From positions 1 through 64,000 of the forward strand of contig NZ_AMDP01000002.1 of assembly GCF_028128615.1 (NCBI RefSeq): a DNA stretch of 64,000 nt. Reading direction: 5' to 3'. The translations under genes and the position numbers were made by a program. A model generated the notes under the pieces. The model saw only the letters and a list, made by a program, of their open reading frames with translations, did no database searches and was not told where the DNA came from. This DNA is from Enterococcus sp. 5H. Lineage in GTDB: Bacteria > Bacillota > Bacilli > Lactobacillales > Enterococcaceae. Positions 1 to 7,860 of the stretch are shown here, in pieces; positions within the stretch are counted from its first letter, which is position 1; the number at the start of each line of letters is the position of its first letter.

Positions 1-2
1 TG

Positions 3-2000
3 GGGAAATTCTATATAAAAGGTCGTGTTGATCCGGATCGTAATGAAAATAAAACGACAGTTGAAGCGATGGATGCTTGGATGTTTATGGAAGGGATTTA
101 TGAAAGTAAATTAAAATATCCTGCCCCATTAAGAAGTGTCGCGTTAGAAATTGCGAATTTATCTGGTGCAGAAATCAATGGACCGTCATTAAATGCGGTT
201 AGTAGTACATTAATTGATAAGCCAATTGGTTATACCTATCGGCAAGCGTTGAGCATAGTGAGCCAAATTGAAGGGAAATACGCCAGATTTGATCGTGAAG
301 GTTTGTTACAAATATCAGCTTTGGAAGATCCAAATTATTTAATCTCCACAAATGAATATTACATGAAGGGCCTCGTAAAAAACGAGGTTCTTTTTCGCGT
401 CGGTGGGATTTCTTGTAAAGTAACGACTAACGATGCAGGTGGTAATGAGGTAACAAAGACGTTACAAGCCGGAAGTGACAAAGGTTCTCAGATCGTACTA
501 GAAAATAATGTGATGACACAGGTGTTGCTAGACAGCTTGTATAACAAAATCAAATCCATCAATTTTTACCCCTATACGCTAAAGTGGCGTGGTAATCCAG
601 CGTTAGAGGCTGGCGATTGGATTACGATGATTGATCGTAAAGGCAATAAGTTTAAGGTGCCTAATTTTAATTACAAATTAACCTATAGTGGTGGCTTAAC
701 TGCTATTAGCTCAGCAGACACGACACCCGCATCCGATGTGGCGTACAAATATAAAGGTCCATTAAGTCAGACCATTGACAATATGGACCAACGGATTGAT
801 GCGGCTGGAAAGAATACAGTTTATGAGGGCATTGACGAGCCACCATACCCTAAAGAAGGAGACCTTTGGTTTAAACCCAATGGACCTGATAAGGAATTAT
901 GGATATATATGCTCAAAGAAGATGGTTCATATGGTTGGGTGATGCAAACGTCTACTGCTCCTAATGACGAGCTACTAGCGGAAATAAAGGAATCATCCAA
1001 TAAGGCTGACGAAGCTAAAAAAACAGCAGATAATGCAGTCTCTAAAGCCGATCAAGCAATCAAAGATGCAGGTTTTGCAAATGAAAATGTTGATTTTGCA
1101 AATGAAGAAATATCCAGTTTAAAAATAACCACAAAAGGTTTACAAGTTACAGTTGCTAATAAGGCTGAACAGTCTCAAGTGACACAGCTGGCCGGTCAAA
1201 TCACTTCCGTAGTCGCCGATGTCGAAGGAAATAAGAGCCAAATTACACAACTGTCAAATGATATTAACCTGAAAGTGTCTACTGGTGATGTTATTAATCA
1301 GATCAATATTAGTCCAGAAAGTATTTTAATAAGTGGAAACAGAATACAAATAACTGGTGATACTTTTATTGAGAACGGGATTATTACCAATGCAAAAATA
1401 AAGGATTTAAGTGCCGATAAAATAAATGCTGGAACGATCAACGCAGCAAATGTAAATATTATTAATTTGAACGCTAGCAATATTTCTTCGGGATTTCTCA
1501 ATTCAAATAGAATACAAGCTAATTCTATTACGTCAGATAAAATAAATGTCAACTCACTAAGCGCAATCTCTGCTGATCTTGGAAAAGTTACTGCAGGTAC
1601 ATTAGACGCAGTCAACATTATTGGTGGTGTCATTGATTCTCCATTATTCAGAGTGCCAACAATGGAAACTATAGTAGAATCAACATGGGACAAAGATAAT
1701 TACAAAACTCAAATGAAATTTACTAAAAGGGGCATCTTTATGTTGACCTATGCATGGGAATATTATTATTCAAACCCATCTAGTAAAAGATACAACATTT
1801 TTCAAATTGAACTGACTGTAATTCGATCGCAAGAAGCGTATTACGAGAAGTGGACGGGTACAGGATATGGTAGTTCAATTGATACGGCCGTACCGACAGG
1901 TGGAAATACAATTAAGAAGAGCTTTGGGAGCAGTGTCTCTAGCTCATACGCCTCCCCGCCTAAAGAGTGGTCATACGCTCGGAGTGTGTATACTAACTGA
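3..2000 (+). CDS. Phage tail protein (tail-tip/endopeptidase-like, 5' partial)
   Basis: The frame is open from base 3 with no start before the first in-frame ATG (69), so the gene begins outside the window. The visible product is about 665 residues. Its N-terminal third resembles the baseplate or prophage tail-endopeptidase family of siphoviruses. The middle (about residues 320-420) is an Ala/Lys/Gln-rich coiled coil. After it comes a run of short beta-type repeats built on N-I-N and A-G-T-L-D-A motifs, as in host-contact tail proteins. It heads a tail-fibre/lysis gene series with tight spacing. The role (tail tip, host binding or wall penetration) rests on family resemblance and gene order, because no catalytic motif is clear. 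Confidence 0.72.
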   Translation, partial: GKFYIKGRVDPDRNENKTTVEAMDAWMFMEGIYESKLKYPAPLRSVALEIANLSGAEINGPSLNAVSSTLIDKPIGYTYRQALSIVSQIEGKYARFDREGLLQISALEDPNYLISTNEYYMKGLVKNEVLFRVGGISCKVTTNDAGGNEVTKTLQAGSDKGSQIVLENNVMTQVLLDSLYNKIKSINFYPYTLKWRGNPALEAGDWITMIDRKGNKFKVPNFNYKLTYSGGLTAISSADTTPASDVAYKYKGPLSQTIDNMDQRIDAAGKNTVYEGIDEPPYPKEGDLWFKPNGPDKELWIYMLKEDGSYGWVMQTSTAPNDELLAEIKESSNKADEAKKTADNAVSKADQAIKDAGFANENVDFANEEISSLKITTKGLQVTVANKAEQSQVTQLAGQITSVVADVEGNKSQITQLSNDINLKVSTGDVINQINISPESILISGNRIQITGDTFIENGIITNAKIKDLSADKINAGTINAANVNIINLNASNISSGFLNSNRIQANSITSDKINVNSLSAISADLGKVTAGTLDAVNIIGGVIDSPLFRVPTMETIVESTWDKDNYKTQMKFTKRGIFMLTYAWEYYYSNPSSKRYNIFQIELTVIRSQEAYYEKWTGTGYGSSIDTAVPTGGNTIKKSFGSSVSSSYASPPKEWSYARSVYTN

Positions 2001-2016
2001 TACTAAGGAGGAGAAT

Positions 2017-2175
2017 ATGGAACAAGAATCTAGAGAACAAGCGATAGTAAATCAAATGGCATCTAATTTCGCAACTAAGGTCGCTGAGTTAGAAGCAGAA
2101 AAGGCAATTCTTCAAGTTGATAATCAGATCTTAAACAGAAAAATAGAACAGTTAGAAAAAGAAGGTGAGAAGTAA
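2017..2175 (+). CDS. Small phage coiled-coil protein (52 aa)
   Basis: ATG at 2017 follows a strong AAGGAGGAG site, and the stop overlaps the next start by one base (taATG), which indicates translational coupling between two tail genes. The 52-residue product is almost all charged heptad sequence rich in Glu, Gln, Lys and Leu, so it is predicted to be a single coiled coil. Short proteins of this kind are common between tail-tip and fibre genes in Gram-positive phages, but their function is generally unknown. The longer in-frame opening from 1867 is rejected because it lies inside the upstream gene and lacks a ribosome site. Confidence 0.62.
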   Translation: MEQESREQAIVNQMASNFATKVAELEAEKAILQVDNQILNRKIEQLEKEGEK

Positions 2176-3032
2176 TGGCGTATGAAAAGCAAACTTGGGT
2201 GAAGTATGACTTGAATAAATCCGAAGAAGAGAATATCCAAAATGGAGCAGTTGGCACAGCGGAACGATTAAACCATATGGAGTCTGGCATAGAAGCTGTA
2301 GATCAATTGGCAGATAAACATATTAAAGATAAAAGTAATCCTCATAGCACAACTGCCGCACAAGTTGGACTAGGAAGTGTTAGTAATTATGGTATTGCTA
2401 CAACTGTAGAAGCAACTGCAGGTACCGTCAACAATAAATATATGACTCCTTTTCTAGTTTCAGAAGCTTTAAAAAGCACAAAAGAAAATTTAAATAAAGC
2501 TCAAATGAGCAAAGTCACGGCAAACAATGGGCAAGCATTTATGACGATAACCAACGCTATGTTATTAGATTCGTTTGTCAATCAAGGTCCCGGATTTTAT
2601 ACCTTTGTAACAGGAGGTACGGCAGATGCACCACCGGAAGTGCCGATTAGAGGGTTCGTCAATATGACACGAGAAGGAATTGCGAATGTGTTTGCTATAT
2701 CTGATTCAGGTAAATATTATTTCCGATTTTTAGAAAATAATAAATGGAAGAATGACTGGCAACGGTTGGCATCTACGAGCGAATCTCATTTATACCAATC
2801 GACATTAATTACAACCCAAGATTGGGATACTGTTAAACAACCGGGTATTTACTATGTTAATGGAGCCTCTGGTGCAAATAAGCCTGACAAAGCAACAACA
2901 ATGTATGGATATTTAGAAGTTTTTTCAGATGGCAAAACAGTTTTACATCGATTTAACAGTTTTAATGATGAGATTTGTACTAGAGCTTACTCTGGTAACC
3001 CCTCCATTTGGAAACCGTGGAAGGCGAGATAG
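2175..3032 (+). CDS. Phage tail fibre protein with pyocin-knob-like repeats
   Basis: This 285-aa protein starts one base inside the preceding stop. Its N-terminus has the 'HxSTTAAQVGLGSVSNYG' type of tail-fibre linker (about residues 60-80) that is widespread in phage receptor-binding proteins. The C-terminal half has two regions of the form 'PGFYTFVTGG...' and 'PGIYYVNGASGAN', each ending near a 'W..W' or 'WKPWK' motif, which resemble pyocin-knob carbohydrate-binding modules. It most likely sits at the distal tail and contacts host wall polysaccharide. The assignment is by motif recognition only. It directly precedes the lysis genes. Confidence 0.7.
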   Translation: MAYEKQTWVKYDLNKSEEENIQNGAVGTAERLNHMESGIEAVDQLADKHIKDKSNPHSTTAAQVGLGSVSNYGIATTVEATAGTVNNKYMTPFLVSEALKSTKENLNKAQMSKVTANNGQAFMTITNAMLLDSFVNQGPGFYTFVTGGTADAPPEVPIRGFVNMTREGIANVFAISDSGKYYFRFLENNKWKNDWQRLASTSESHLYQSTLITTQDWDTVKQPGIYYVNGASGANKPDKATTMYGYLEVFSDGKTVLHRFNSFNDEICTRAYSGNPSIWKPWKAR

Positions 3033-3034
3033 TT

Positions 3035-3133
3035 ATGGATTTTATCAAAGGGGTAAGGAATGGCTGTTTGATGGTCATTCCTTTTTGGATTGTCGTGATT
3101 TATATAGTATTTAAAATAATGAGAAGGTGGTAA
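3035..3133 (+). CDS. Small single-span membrane protein before the holin (32 aa)
   Basis: A 32-codon ORF starts 3 bases after the fibre stop and ends 3 bases before the holin start. It encodes one hydrophobic span (about residues 12-27, rich in Ile, Val, Phe and Trp) between basic ends (N-terminal KGVR, C-terminal KIMRRW). Compact packing in a phage operon and a clear membrane profile support it as real. I see no strong Shine-Dalgarno, so it may depend on coupling to the fibre gene. It could be a holin accessory or antiholin-like peptide, which is inference from position. Confidence 0.42.
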   Translation: MDFIKGVRNGCLMVIPFWIVVIYIVFKIMRRW

Positions 3134-3135
3134 TT

Positions 3136-3531
3136 ATGGAAATGATGACTTATTTAGAAAGATATGTGGTAGATGCGGATACGAAGGCAATCTATGTTTT
3201 GATGTTAATATGTATTGCGATGATTATTGATTTTTTAAGCGGGACGTTCGCAGCAAAGATCAATAATGAAATTGAATTTAAAAGCAAAGTAGGCATTAAC
3301 GGCATATTGCGGAAAATCGCAAGTATGGCCTTGTTAATGTTTTTTATTTTACTTGCACCGTTGATTCCTGGAGGCGCAGGAGTAGCCTTAGTTTATGTGC
3401 TTTACATTGGATATTTGATGATGGAACTTAAATCAATTTTAGAAAATTATAAAAAAATGGGTATTGGTACAGAGTTGTTCGAAAACTTTATCAAAAATAT
3501 TAACAGTGGAAAGGATGATAGTGATGAGTAG
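3136..3531 (+). CDS. Phage holin (toxin secretion/phage lysis holin family)
   Basis: This 131-aa membrane protein has several hydrophobic stretches (about residues 18-40, 62-80 and 82-100) and a charged C-terminus, typical of the PF05105-type holin family that opens the membrane for endolysin at lysis. ATG 3136 follows GAGAAGGTGG at normal spacing, so it is preferred over the upstream GTG at 3127. It is strongly similar along its length to the holin at 34328-34711 in the second phage-derived cluster (shared LRKIASM, APLIPGGAG and KMGIGTELFE). It overlaps the next small gene by 8 bases and precedes the endolysin. Confidence 0.86.
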   Translation: MEMMTYLERYVVDADTKAIYVLMLICIAMIIDFLSGTFAAKINNEIEFKSKVGINGILRKIASMALLMFFILLAPLIPGGAGVALVYVLYIGYLMMELKSILENYKKMGIGTELFENFIKNINSGKDDSDE

Positions 3532-3721
3532 AGATGTGATCAAAGAAGAAGTTGTAAAAATCGTCAAAGAACAAACGGAACGCGATGTTCCGAATGAAGT
3601 TAAGAAAAGAACCGCTGTGGCGACGGTTAACCACTATTTGAATGAGAACAAAGATGTAACGCTAACAATCAAAGAAATTGATGATCTAATTGAGGAGGTT
3701 GTTTCTGATGTCACCAAATAA
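3524..3721 (+). CDS. Small soluble phage protein between holin and lysin (65 aa)
   Basis: ATG at 3524 lies inside the holin 3' end, and the gene overlaps both neighbours, so it sits in a translationally coupled lysis module. The product is a highly charged helical 65-residue protein without a membrane span: an N-terminal Lys/Glu-rich helix, then a motif ending in KEIDDLIEEVVSDV. I do not recognise a family. It could be a cytoplasmic modulator of lysis timing or a remnant of a two-part holin, but nothing in the sequence proves either. The region after the second holin (34712-34768) has a short degenerate counterpart. Confidence 0.55.
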   Translation: MSRDVIKEEVVKIVKEQTERDVPNEVKKRTAVATVNHYLNENKDVTLTIKEIDDLIEEVVSDVTK

Positions 3722-4547
3722 ACAATTAAGTGTTAGATGGTTTGATGAGCGAAAAGGAAAATTGACTTATTCCATGTATGGTAGCCGTAACGGTTCCGAT
3801 GGAACAGCGGATTGTTCTGGATCAATTACTCAATCGATCAAAGATGCAGGTGGAAAGACTTATGCTTTTTTATACAGTACAGTGACACTAGCGCCTTACT
3901 TAACTGAAAACGGCTATGAACGAATCGCGGTCAATCAAGAATGGGATGCAAAAGAAGGCGACATCGTGATGATGAGTTGGGGCAGAAGTATGGCTGATAG
4001 TGCAGGAGCTGGCGGACATGTTGGCGTAATGAAAAATGCTTGGGACTTCATCAGTGTAGACTACTGGACAGGTGGACAAAAAGGAACTGCAGTATCTGAA
4101 CACAACATCGATAACTATTTAAATGTTAATCGCCCAAGCTATTTCGAGGTTTGGCGATTAAAAGATAGTGGAAGTGCTGTTAAACCTGTAGAACCAAGTA
4201 AGCCAAGTCAGAAACGCCGTTTCGGTTACAGAGTAGATGAAGTTAAATTTATCAATGGTTTGTGGCAAATCCGTTGTAATTCATTAGCCCCTGCTGGTTT
4301 TGATTGGACAGATAACGGTATTAATGCTACTGATGTGGATATGATCGATCCGGGAACTGGCGCAATGTTAGCTGATCAGCAAACTATTAGGCAAGGTAGG
4401 TACTTTGCGTTTAACGAGTCGAGAGTATCTGATACAGGCGTAGTAGTTAGTGATCATGGTCATAATTTTCGCAAGTTTAACTTTACACAGCCTACAGGTG
4501 ATGTTTGGTTAGTTCGAGGTAGCAAGCAGCAGTTAGTTTATGGATAA
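3708..4547 (+). CDS. Phage endolysin, Amidase_5-type with C-terminal wall-binding domain
   Basis: ATG 3708 follows GAGGAGGTT with 8-nt spacing. The 279-aa product has an N-terminal Amidase_5/NlpC-P60-like catalytic domain (about residues 1-155). The motif ADCSGS near residue 33 supplies the Cys, and GAGGHVGVM near residue 105 supplies the His, as in streptococcal phage lysins such as Pal of Dp-1. A Pro/Lys/Ser linker leads to a C-terminal region (about 170-279) that looks like an SH3b-type wall-binding module. It should cut peptidoglycan once the upstream holin opens the membrane. It ends the late operon, and a strong terminator follows. Confidence 0.86.
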   Translation: MSPNKQLSVRWFDERKGKLTYSMYGSRNGSDGTADCSGSITQSIKDAGGKTYAFLYSTVTLAPYLTENGYERIAVNQEWDAKEGDIVMMSWGRSMADSAGAGGHVGVMKNAWDFISVDYWTGGQKGTAVSEHNIDNYLNVNRPSYFEVWRLKDSGSAVKPVEPSKPSQKRRFGYRVDEVKFINGLWQIRCNSLAPAGFDWTDNGINATDVDMIDPGTGAMLADQQTIRQGRYFAFNESRVSDTGVVVSDHGHNFRKFNFTQPTGDVWLVRGSKQQLVYG

Positions 4548-4582
4548 AAATTGACTTCTCGAAGTTGAGAGGATATAAACAG

Positions 4583-4649
4583 AGAATAATTTAAACCACC
4601 AACTGAAACATTTTTCCCCGAGGCAAGTGTGTTTGTTGGTGGTTTTTTG
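4583..4649 (+). repeat. Direct repeat copy A, containing the intrinsic terminator after the endolysin
   Basis: The stem AAACCACCAAC (4593-4603) pairs with GTTGGTGGTTT (4635-4645) and is followed by a T run, giving a rho-independent terminator for the prophage late operon. The whole 67-nt unit recurs at 6157-6224 with two substitutions and one extra base in the loop. This much loop conservation is more than a terminator needs, so the two copies are probably a duplication or recombination scar. Confidence 0.85.
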
Positions 4650-4700
4650 TTTCATCGCTATAACTGTTTTTTTTCACAAAGGAAAGGTCAAGAACTTGTT

Positions 4701-5258
4701 CTATAAATTTAGTAGTTCTTTTTTCTTTTGGTCAAATTCTTCTTTTGTAATTATATCTAAATCCAATAGTTCTTTGTATTTTTTTATTTCATCAATACTG
4801 CTAATGTTACTAGGCGTATTAAACGCCTGTTGAGTTTTTGTTTGCATAGGTGAGTTTAATTGTTTTTTTACTAAATTCACAAATCTTTGCAACTCGGACG
4901 CAGTAAGCTTTTCAAAAGTATAATCTTGAGCGCTGTCTGTGATAATTGCGGTTCCATACAAGACTTGCTGTTTGGATCTTACAGAATTGATGTTTCTTAG
5001 CAATATTGTAATTTCAGTTAGCCCCACATGTTTTCCAAAGGATATAGACTTTGCATTTAGCTCCTTAGATAGATATAAGACTCTCTTATTGGTCAAGCAA
5101 AGCACACCTTGCGGTTTTCCGTTACTTTGTATAAAAGTAATTAAATCTTCATCATCCTCAATAATATCTGGTAACAATTTCAAATCTTTTTTTGTCAATG
5201 GTAAAGTTATTTTTTGTTCTTTTTTCATTTGTAATACTTCGTTATACGTAACACTCAT
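4701..5258 (-). CDS. Bacterial PH-like domain protein with C-terminal SHOCT motif
   Basis: This 185-aa protein runs against the prophage late operon. Residues about 30-135 show the pattern of bacterial pleckstrin-like (bPH) domains: LCLTNKRVLYLSK near 54, then alternating beta segments and a closing helix. The C-terminus (IDEIKKYKELLDLDIITKEEFDQKK, about 154-178) is a textbook SHOCT motif, a short oligomerisation helix pair. Such proteins are often encoded in prophage or mobile regions with unknown function. ATG 5258 follows GGGGTGA. It lies between the two copies of the 67-bp repeat, so it is probably an accessory (moron) gene. Confidence 0.7.
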   Translation of the reverse strand: MSVTYNEVLQMKKEQKITLPLTKKDLKLLPDIIEDDEDLITFIQSNGKPQGVLCLTNKRVLYLSKELNAKSISFGKHVGLTEITILLRNINSVRSKQQVLYGTAIITDSAQDYTFEKLTASELQRFVNLVKKQLNSPMQTKTQQAFNTPSNISSIDEIKKYKELLDLDIITKEEFDQKKKELLNL

Positions 5259-5390
5259 TTCTTCACCCCATTTTAATTTTTTATCTCTTCAGCACTAATT
5301 CTCCTAAGATAACTTGCTTTATAAGTATATCAAACAAAACGTTAAGATTAAACCGATACCCTAATTTTAAGATTAATTAATTTATAAACA

Positions 5391-5450
5391 GAGCCCGCCG
5401 GAAGTAGCGGGCTAGAAGGAGGAAGGGAGTTAAGGTTGTTTAGCCTCCCT
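5391..5450. terminator. Tandem hairpins between the YolD-like and PH-like genes
   Basis: Two adjacent stems are visible: AGCCCGC/GCGGGCT (about 5391-5413) and GAAGGGAG/CTCCCTTC (about 5423-5448). They lie downstream of the minus-strand YolD-like gene and upstream of the minus-strand PH-like gene. T runs are weak on both strands, so a terminator is likely but a small structured RNA is possible. The rest of 5259-5554 is AT-rich and holds no ORF that I can support. Confidence 0.45.
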
Positions 5451-5554
5451 TCTTTATTAATGTGCGCAATTATTCGCGAAATATTTTTTATCTCTTATTC
5501 TTTTTTACTGAAATAATTAGTTCCAAGTTGTATGCTATATAATAGAAGGAAAAA

Positions 5555-6022
5555 TTATTCAAAGAAATCTCCATCATCAAAATAAGCATCGCAAAACTCA
5601 TCGATCTCTTTTGTCGTCTCAATCTCGCCAAAGGGATCATCTTTATCCGCGCTCATATTAGACCACTTTATAAAGTCTCTAATTTTAATATGTCGTATAT
5701 CCATATAATCGATATACACATCACCGATCATAACTGTGTCCATGTCAGCAAATCCACGAAACGTACCTGTCACATGAGGTTTGACTTTGCCTAAATCATC
5801 TAAAGTGTTTAATTGGATATCCAGGAGCTTATTATATTTGATAGATTGATCCAAGTAGTGATCTATTTGGGCCGTTGATTGTTGGGGGAGACGTTCTATA
5901 ATTCTTTCTTGCTCTATCTTCTTTTCTACTGCTGCAGTATGCTCAGACAAAAAGAAGCCAGTCCATTTTTTAATACCACGATCTTTGTACTCTAAAAAGT
6001 ATGGGTCCAATTGATCTGCCAT
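5555..6022 (-). CDS. YolD-like protein, SOS-controlled
   Basis: The 155-aa product starts at ATG 6022, preceded by GAAGGTGATT; an upstream ATG at 6031 lacks a site. The N-terminal YKDRGIKKWTGFFLSEH resembles the start of YolD-like proteins (DRG.KW pattern), small partners of UmuC-type Y-family polymerases in Firmicutes. The rest is acidic and helical, with a conserved-looking TGTFRGFADMDTVMIGDVYIDY core matching the family's RNA/DNA-binding-like fold. A perfect LexA half-site pair lies in its promoter (6062-6075), which supports a DNA-damage role. No umuC-like gene is adjacent, so it is an orphan here. The family call is moderate; the SOS link is strong. Confidence 0.6.
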   Translation of the reverse strand: MADQLDPYFLEYKDRGIKKWTGFFLSEHTAAVEKKIEQERIIERLPQQSTAQIDHYLDQSIKYNKLLDIQLNTLDDLGKVKPHVTGTFRGFADMDTVMIGDVYIDYMDIRHIKIRDFIKWSNMSADKDDPFGEIETTKEIDEFCDAYFDDGDFFE

Positions 6023-6055
6023 AATAATCACCTTCTTTCATTTAAAGGTGATTTA

Positions 6056-6084
6056 ATTATACGAACGTTAGTTCTGTTTGTCTA
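6056..6084 (-). promoter_or_regulatory. SOS promoter with LexA (DinR) box
   Basis: On the minus strand, TAGACA (6079-6084) and TATAAT (6056-6061) are separated by exactly 17 bp. The spacer contains the LexA box CGAACGTTAGTTCT (6062-6075), with perfect GAAC-N4-GTTC half-sites as in the Gram-positive consensus. Its position between -35 and -10 fits direct repression of the YolD-like gene starting at 6022. Confidence 0.85.
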
Positions 6085-6156
6085 GAGTTAGATACTTAGC
6101 TTTTCGTTATACATTTCATTATTGTTCATAGAATTTATAGATTTTGGATTAGAAGA

Positions 6157-6224
6157 AGAATAATTTAAACCACCAACTGACACATTGTTCCCCGAGGGCA
6201 AGTGTGTTTGTTGGTGGTTTTTTG
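6157..6224 (+). repeat. Direct repeat copy B (terminator-like)
   Basis: This 68-nt unit is near-identical to 4583-4649, including the AAACCACCAAC/GTTGGTGGTTT stem, the loop sequence CCCCGAGG-CAAGTGTG and the T run. No plus-strand gene precedes it directly, so as a terminator it is orphaned. It marks the outer edge of the two-gene accessory block. Confidence 0.85.
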
Positions 6225-6536
6225 CGATTAAATTGAATACCATTTGAATACCAAATTATGATTATTGAGTTATATTGAAAAGTAACTGACTTTAAATTGA
6301 ACCTTGTTTTATAGGTTTTTTACATCGTATTAGATCGAATTAACAAATCATTTTAGATAACTATAATCTATTTTTTAAGATTAAGATAGCAATTTACTAT
6401 TATTTTTTCACATAATTTCAAAAGTGTTGAAATAAATTTTCGATAAAAAATAAAAAAAGAATCGGTATCAAACAAGAGAAAACCAGTCTATTTATCACGA
6501 TATTCAAATCGCTAAAATAAACTGTTAATGACATCC
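6225..6536. other. Probable prophage-chromosome junction region
   Basis: This gene-free AT-rich stretch lies between the last phage-associated repeat and the first host-like gene. TTGAATACC occurs twice in direct orientation (6233-6241 and 6244-6252), 11 bp apart, like arm-type sites of tyrosine integrases. No integrase or matching left attachment site is in the window, so the exact junction cannot be fixed. I see no other signal in it. Confidence 0.3.
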
Positions 6537-7745
6537 TTAACCTACGAAGAAATATTGGACTAATGAAAGTAAAATCATCATTAAAGCAATTAAAGCACAA
6601 ACCATAAGATGTCGTCTTTTGTTCATCACAACAATAGCAATAAATTCTCTTAAAAAAGCATTTGGCAAATAATAAAAAGCTGTTTTAGCTCCAATTCCAT
6701 CAGCATTTAAATGCGCCATTTTTGCAAATAAACCAGCTCTGAATAGGTGAAAGTTATTGGTTGTAAAAATTGCTCGATAATGAGTACTTCCAAAAGCTTG
6801 TTCCATTACTTCTTTTGAAAATTGCATATTTTCAAGAGTATTTCTTGAATTTGTTTCAGCTAAAATATCTTCTTCAGGAATCCCTTTTTCCACTGCGTAA
6901 TTTTTCATTGCAGTTGCTTCGGCTAGATGCTCATCGTCACCTTTACCGCCTGACATGACGATTTTAGGCGGATTTTCTGTTGCTAAAACCTGTGCATGGT
7001 AAAATCGGATTGCTTTTTCTATTCTATTTGCTAGAAGTGTGGAAACTTTTTGTCCGTCAATTAAGCCTGCACCTAACACGATAATAAAATCTTGTTTGAA
7101 TTTTGGCTGGTTAAATTGATAAATAATAGATATAGTTAAAAAATTATAAAAAACGATAAAGAAATAGAACATCGACATAGGAAGAATTGCAAAGAGCGCA
7201 GATGCCCACGAAGGCAATATCCTTGGAGAAAAATAAGTGAAAATTAGGAAAATAGTTAAACCAATCGCTAGCAGTAATGTCAGTAAATTAGCTAATGAAT
7301 GTCCTTCTTTTCGCAAAACAACAAGTGCATTCCAATAAAGAAAAACCAATAATGCATAAACACCAATTAATAATAGCAATACAAAAACGACACCGGTAAC
7401 ACCAGCTAGCCCAATTAAGAGTGGGTTATACGTTCTGACCAGCAAAACACCCAAGTACATCAATCCCACAATCAAAAAGACGTTAAATAAAAAACCATTA
7501 ATTAATCTGCGTTTTTCTTTGAAGTAATAAAATAAAAAGAGTAACAGCAAGCTCAAGGGAATGAAAAAATAAAATGTCCCTAATTGAACCTCTAGAAAAA
7601 TAACATAACAGATAAAGCAAATGGAAAACCAAAGTAATTCGAAAAACTTCCAATTCTGATTAACTTTTTTACGACGCCAACGTGGAATAAAAAAAGCACC
7701 AATCAAATAACTCATCCCAATAAAAATAGTAAAATAATTGCCCAT
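6537..7745 (-). CDS. YdcF/ElyC-type DUF218 membrane protein
   Basis: This 402-aa protein has about seven hydrophobic spans in residues 1-215, then a DUF218 domain (about 217-370) carrying FIIVLGAGL, a MSGGKGDDEHLAEA loop, and NSRNTLENMQFS. A last span lies at the C-terminus (about 384-400). The DUF218 fold is shared by YdcF, SanA and ElyC, which are linked to envelope integrity and polysaccharide or peptidoglycan precursor metabolism. The membrane-fused form is common in Firmicutes. The exact substrate is unknown. ATG 7745 follows AAAGGAG. It appears to be a host gene next to the prophage end. Confidence 0.8.
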   Translation of the reverse strand: MGNYFTIFIGMSYLIGAFFIPRWRRKKVNQNWKFFELLWFSICFICYVIFLEVQLGTFYFFIPLSLLLLFLFYYFKEKRRLINGFLFNVFLIVGLMYLGVLLVRTYNPLLIGLAGVTGVVFVLLLLIGVYALLVFLYWNALVVLRKEGHSLANLLTLLLAIGLTIFLIFTYFSPRILPSWASALFAILPMSMFYFFIVFYNFLTISIIYQFNQPKFKQDFIIVLGAGLIDGQKVSTLLANRIEKAIRFYHAQVLATENPPKIVMSGGKGDDEHLAEATAMKNYAVEKGIPEEDILAETNSRNTLENMQFSKEVMEQAFGSTHYRAIFTTNNFHLFRAGLFAKMAHLNADGIGAKTAFYYLPNAFLREFIAIVVMNKRRHLMVCALIALMMILLSLVQYFFVG

Positions 7746-7795
7746 AATAGAACTCCTTTAATAATTGATCTCTTGTTAATTATAACGAAGATTGA

Positions 7796-7850
7796 AAGAA
7801 AAAAATAGCGGATAGGATTATCAAACGATAATTTCTCCGCTATTTCTAAT
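7796..7850 (-). terminator. Intrinsic terminator of the histidine kinase gene
   Basis: The stem AAATAGCGGA (7803-7812) pairs with TCCGCTATTT (7836-7845). Read on the minus strand it is followed by a T-rich run, directly after the kinase stop. Confidence 0.75.
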
Positions 7851-7860
7851 TGATTATAGT

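Noticed and set aside
1298-1693. 131-codon antisense ORF inside the tail gene
   Set aside because: It is a shadow of a repetitive coding region on the other strand, with no ribosome site and no phage gene order reason.
4627-4833. 68-codon ORF on the plus strand after the endolysin terminator
   Set aside because: It begins in the terminator loop and overlaps the antisense PH/SHOCT gene; it is a hydrophobic shadow frame.
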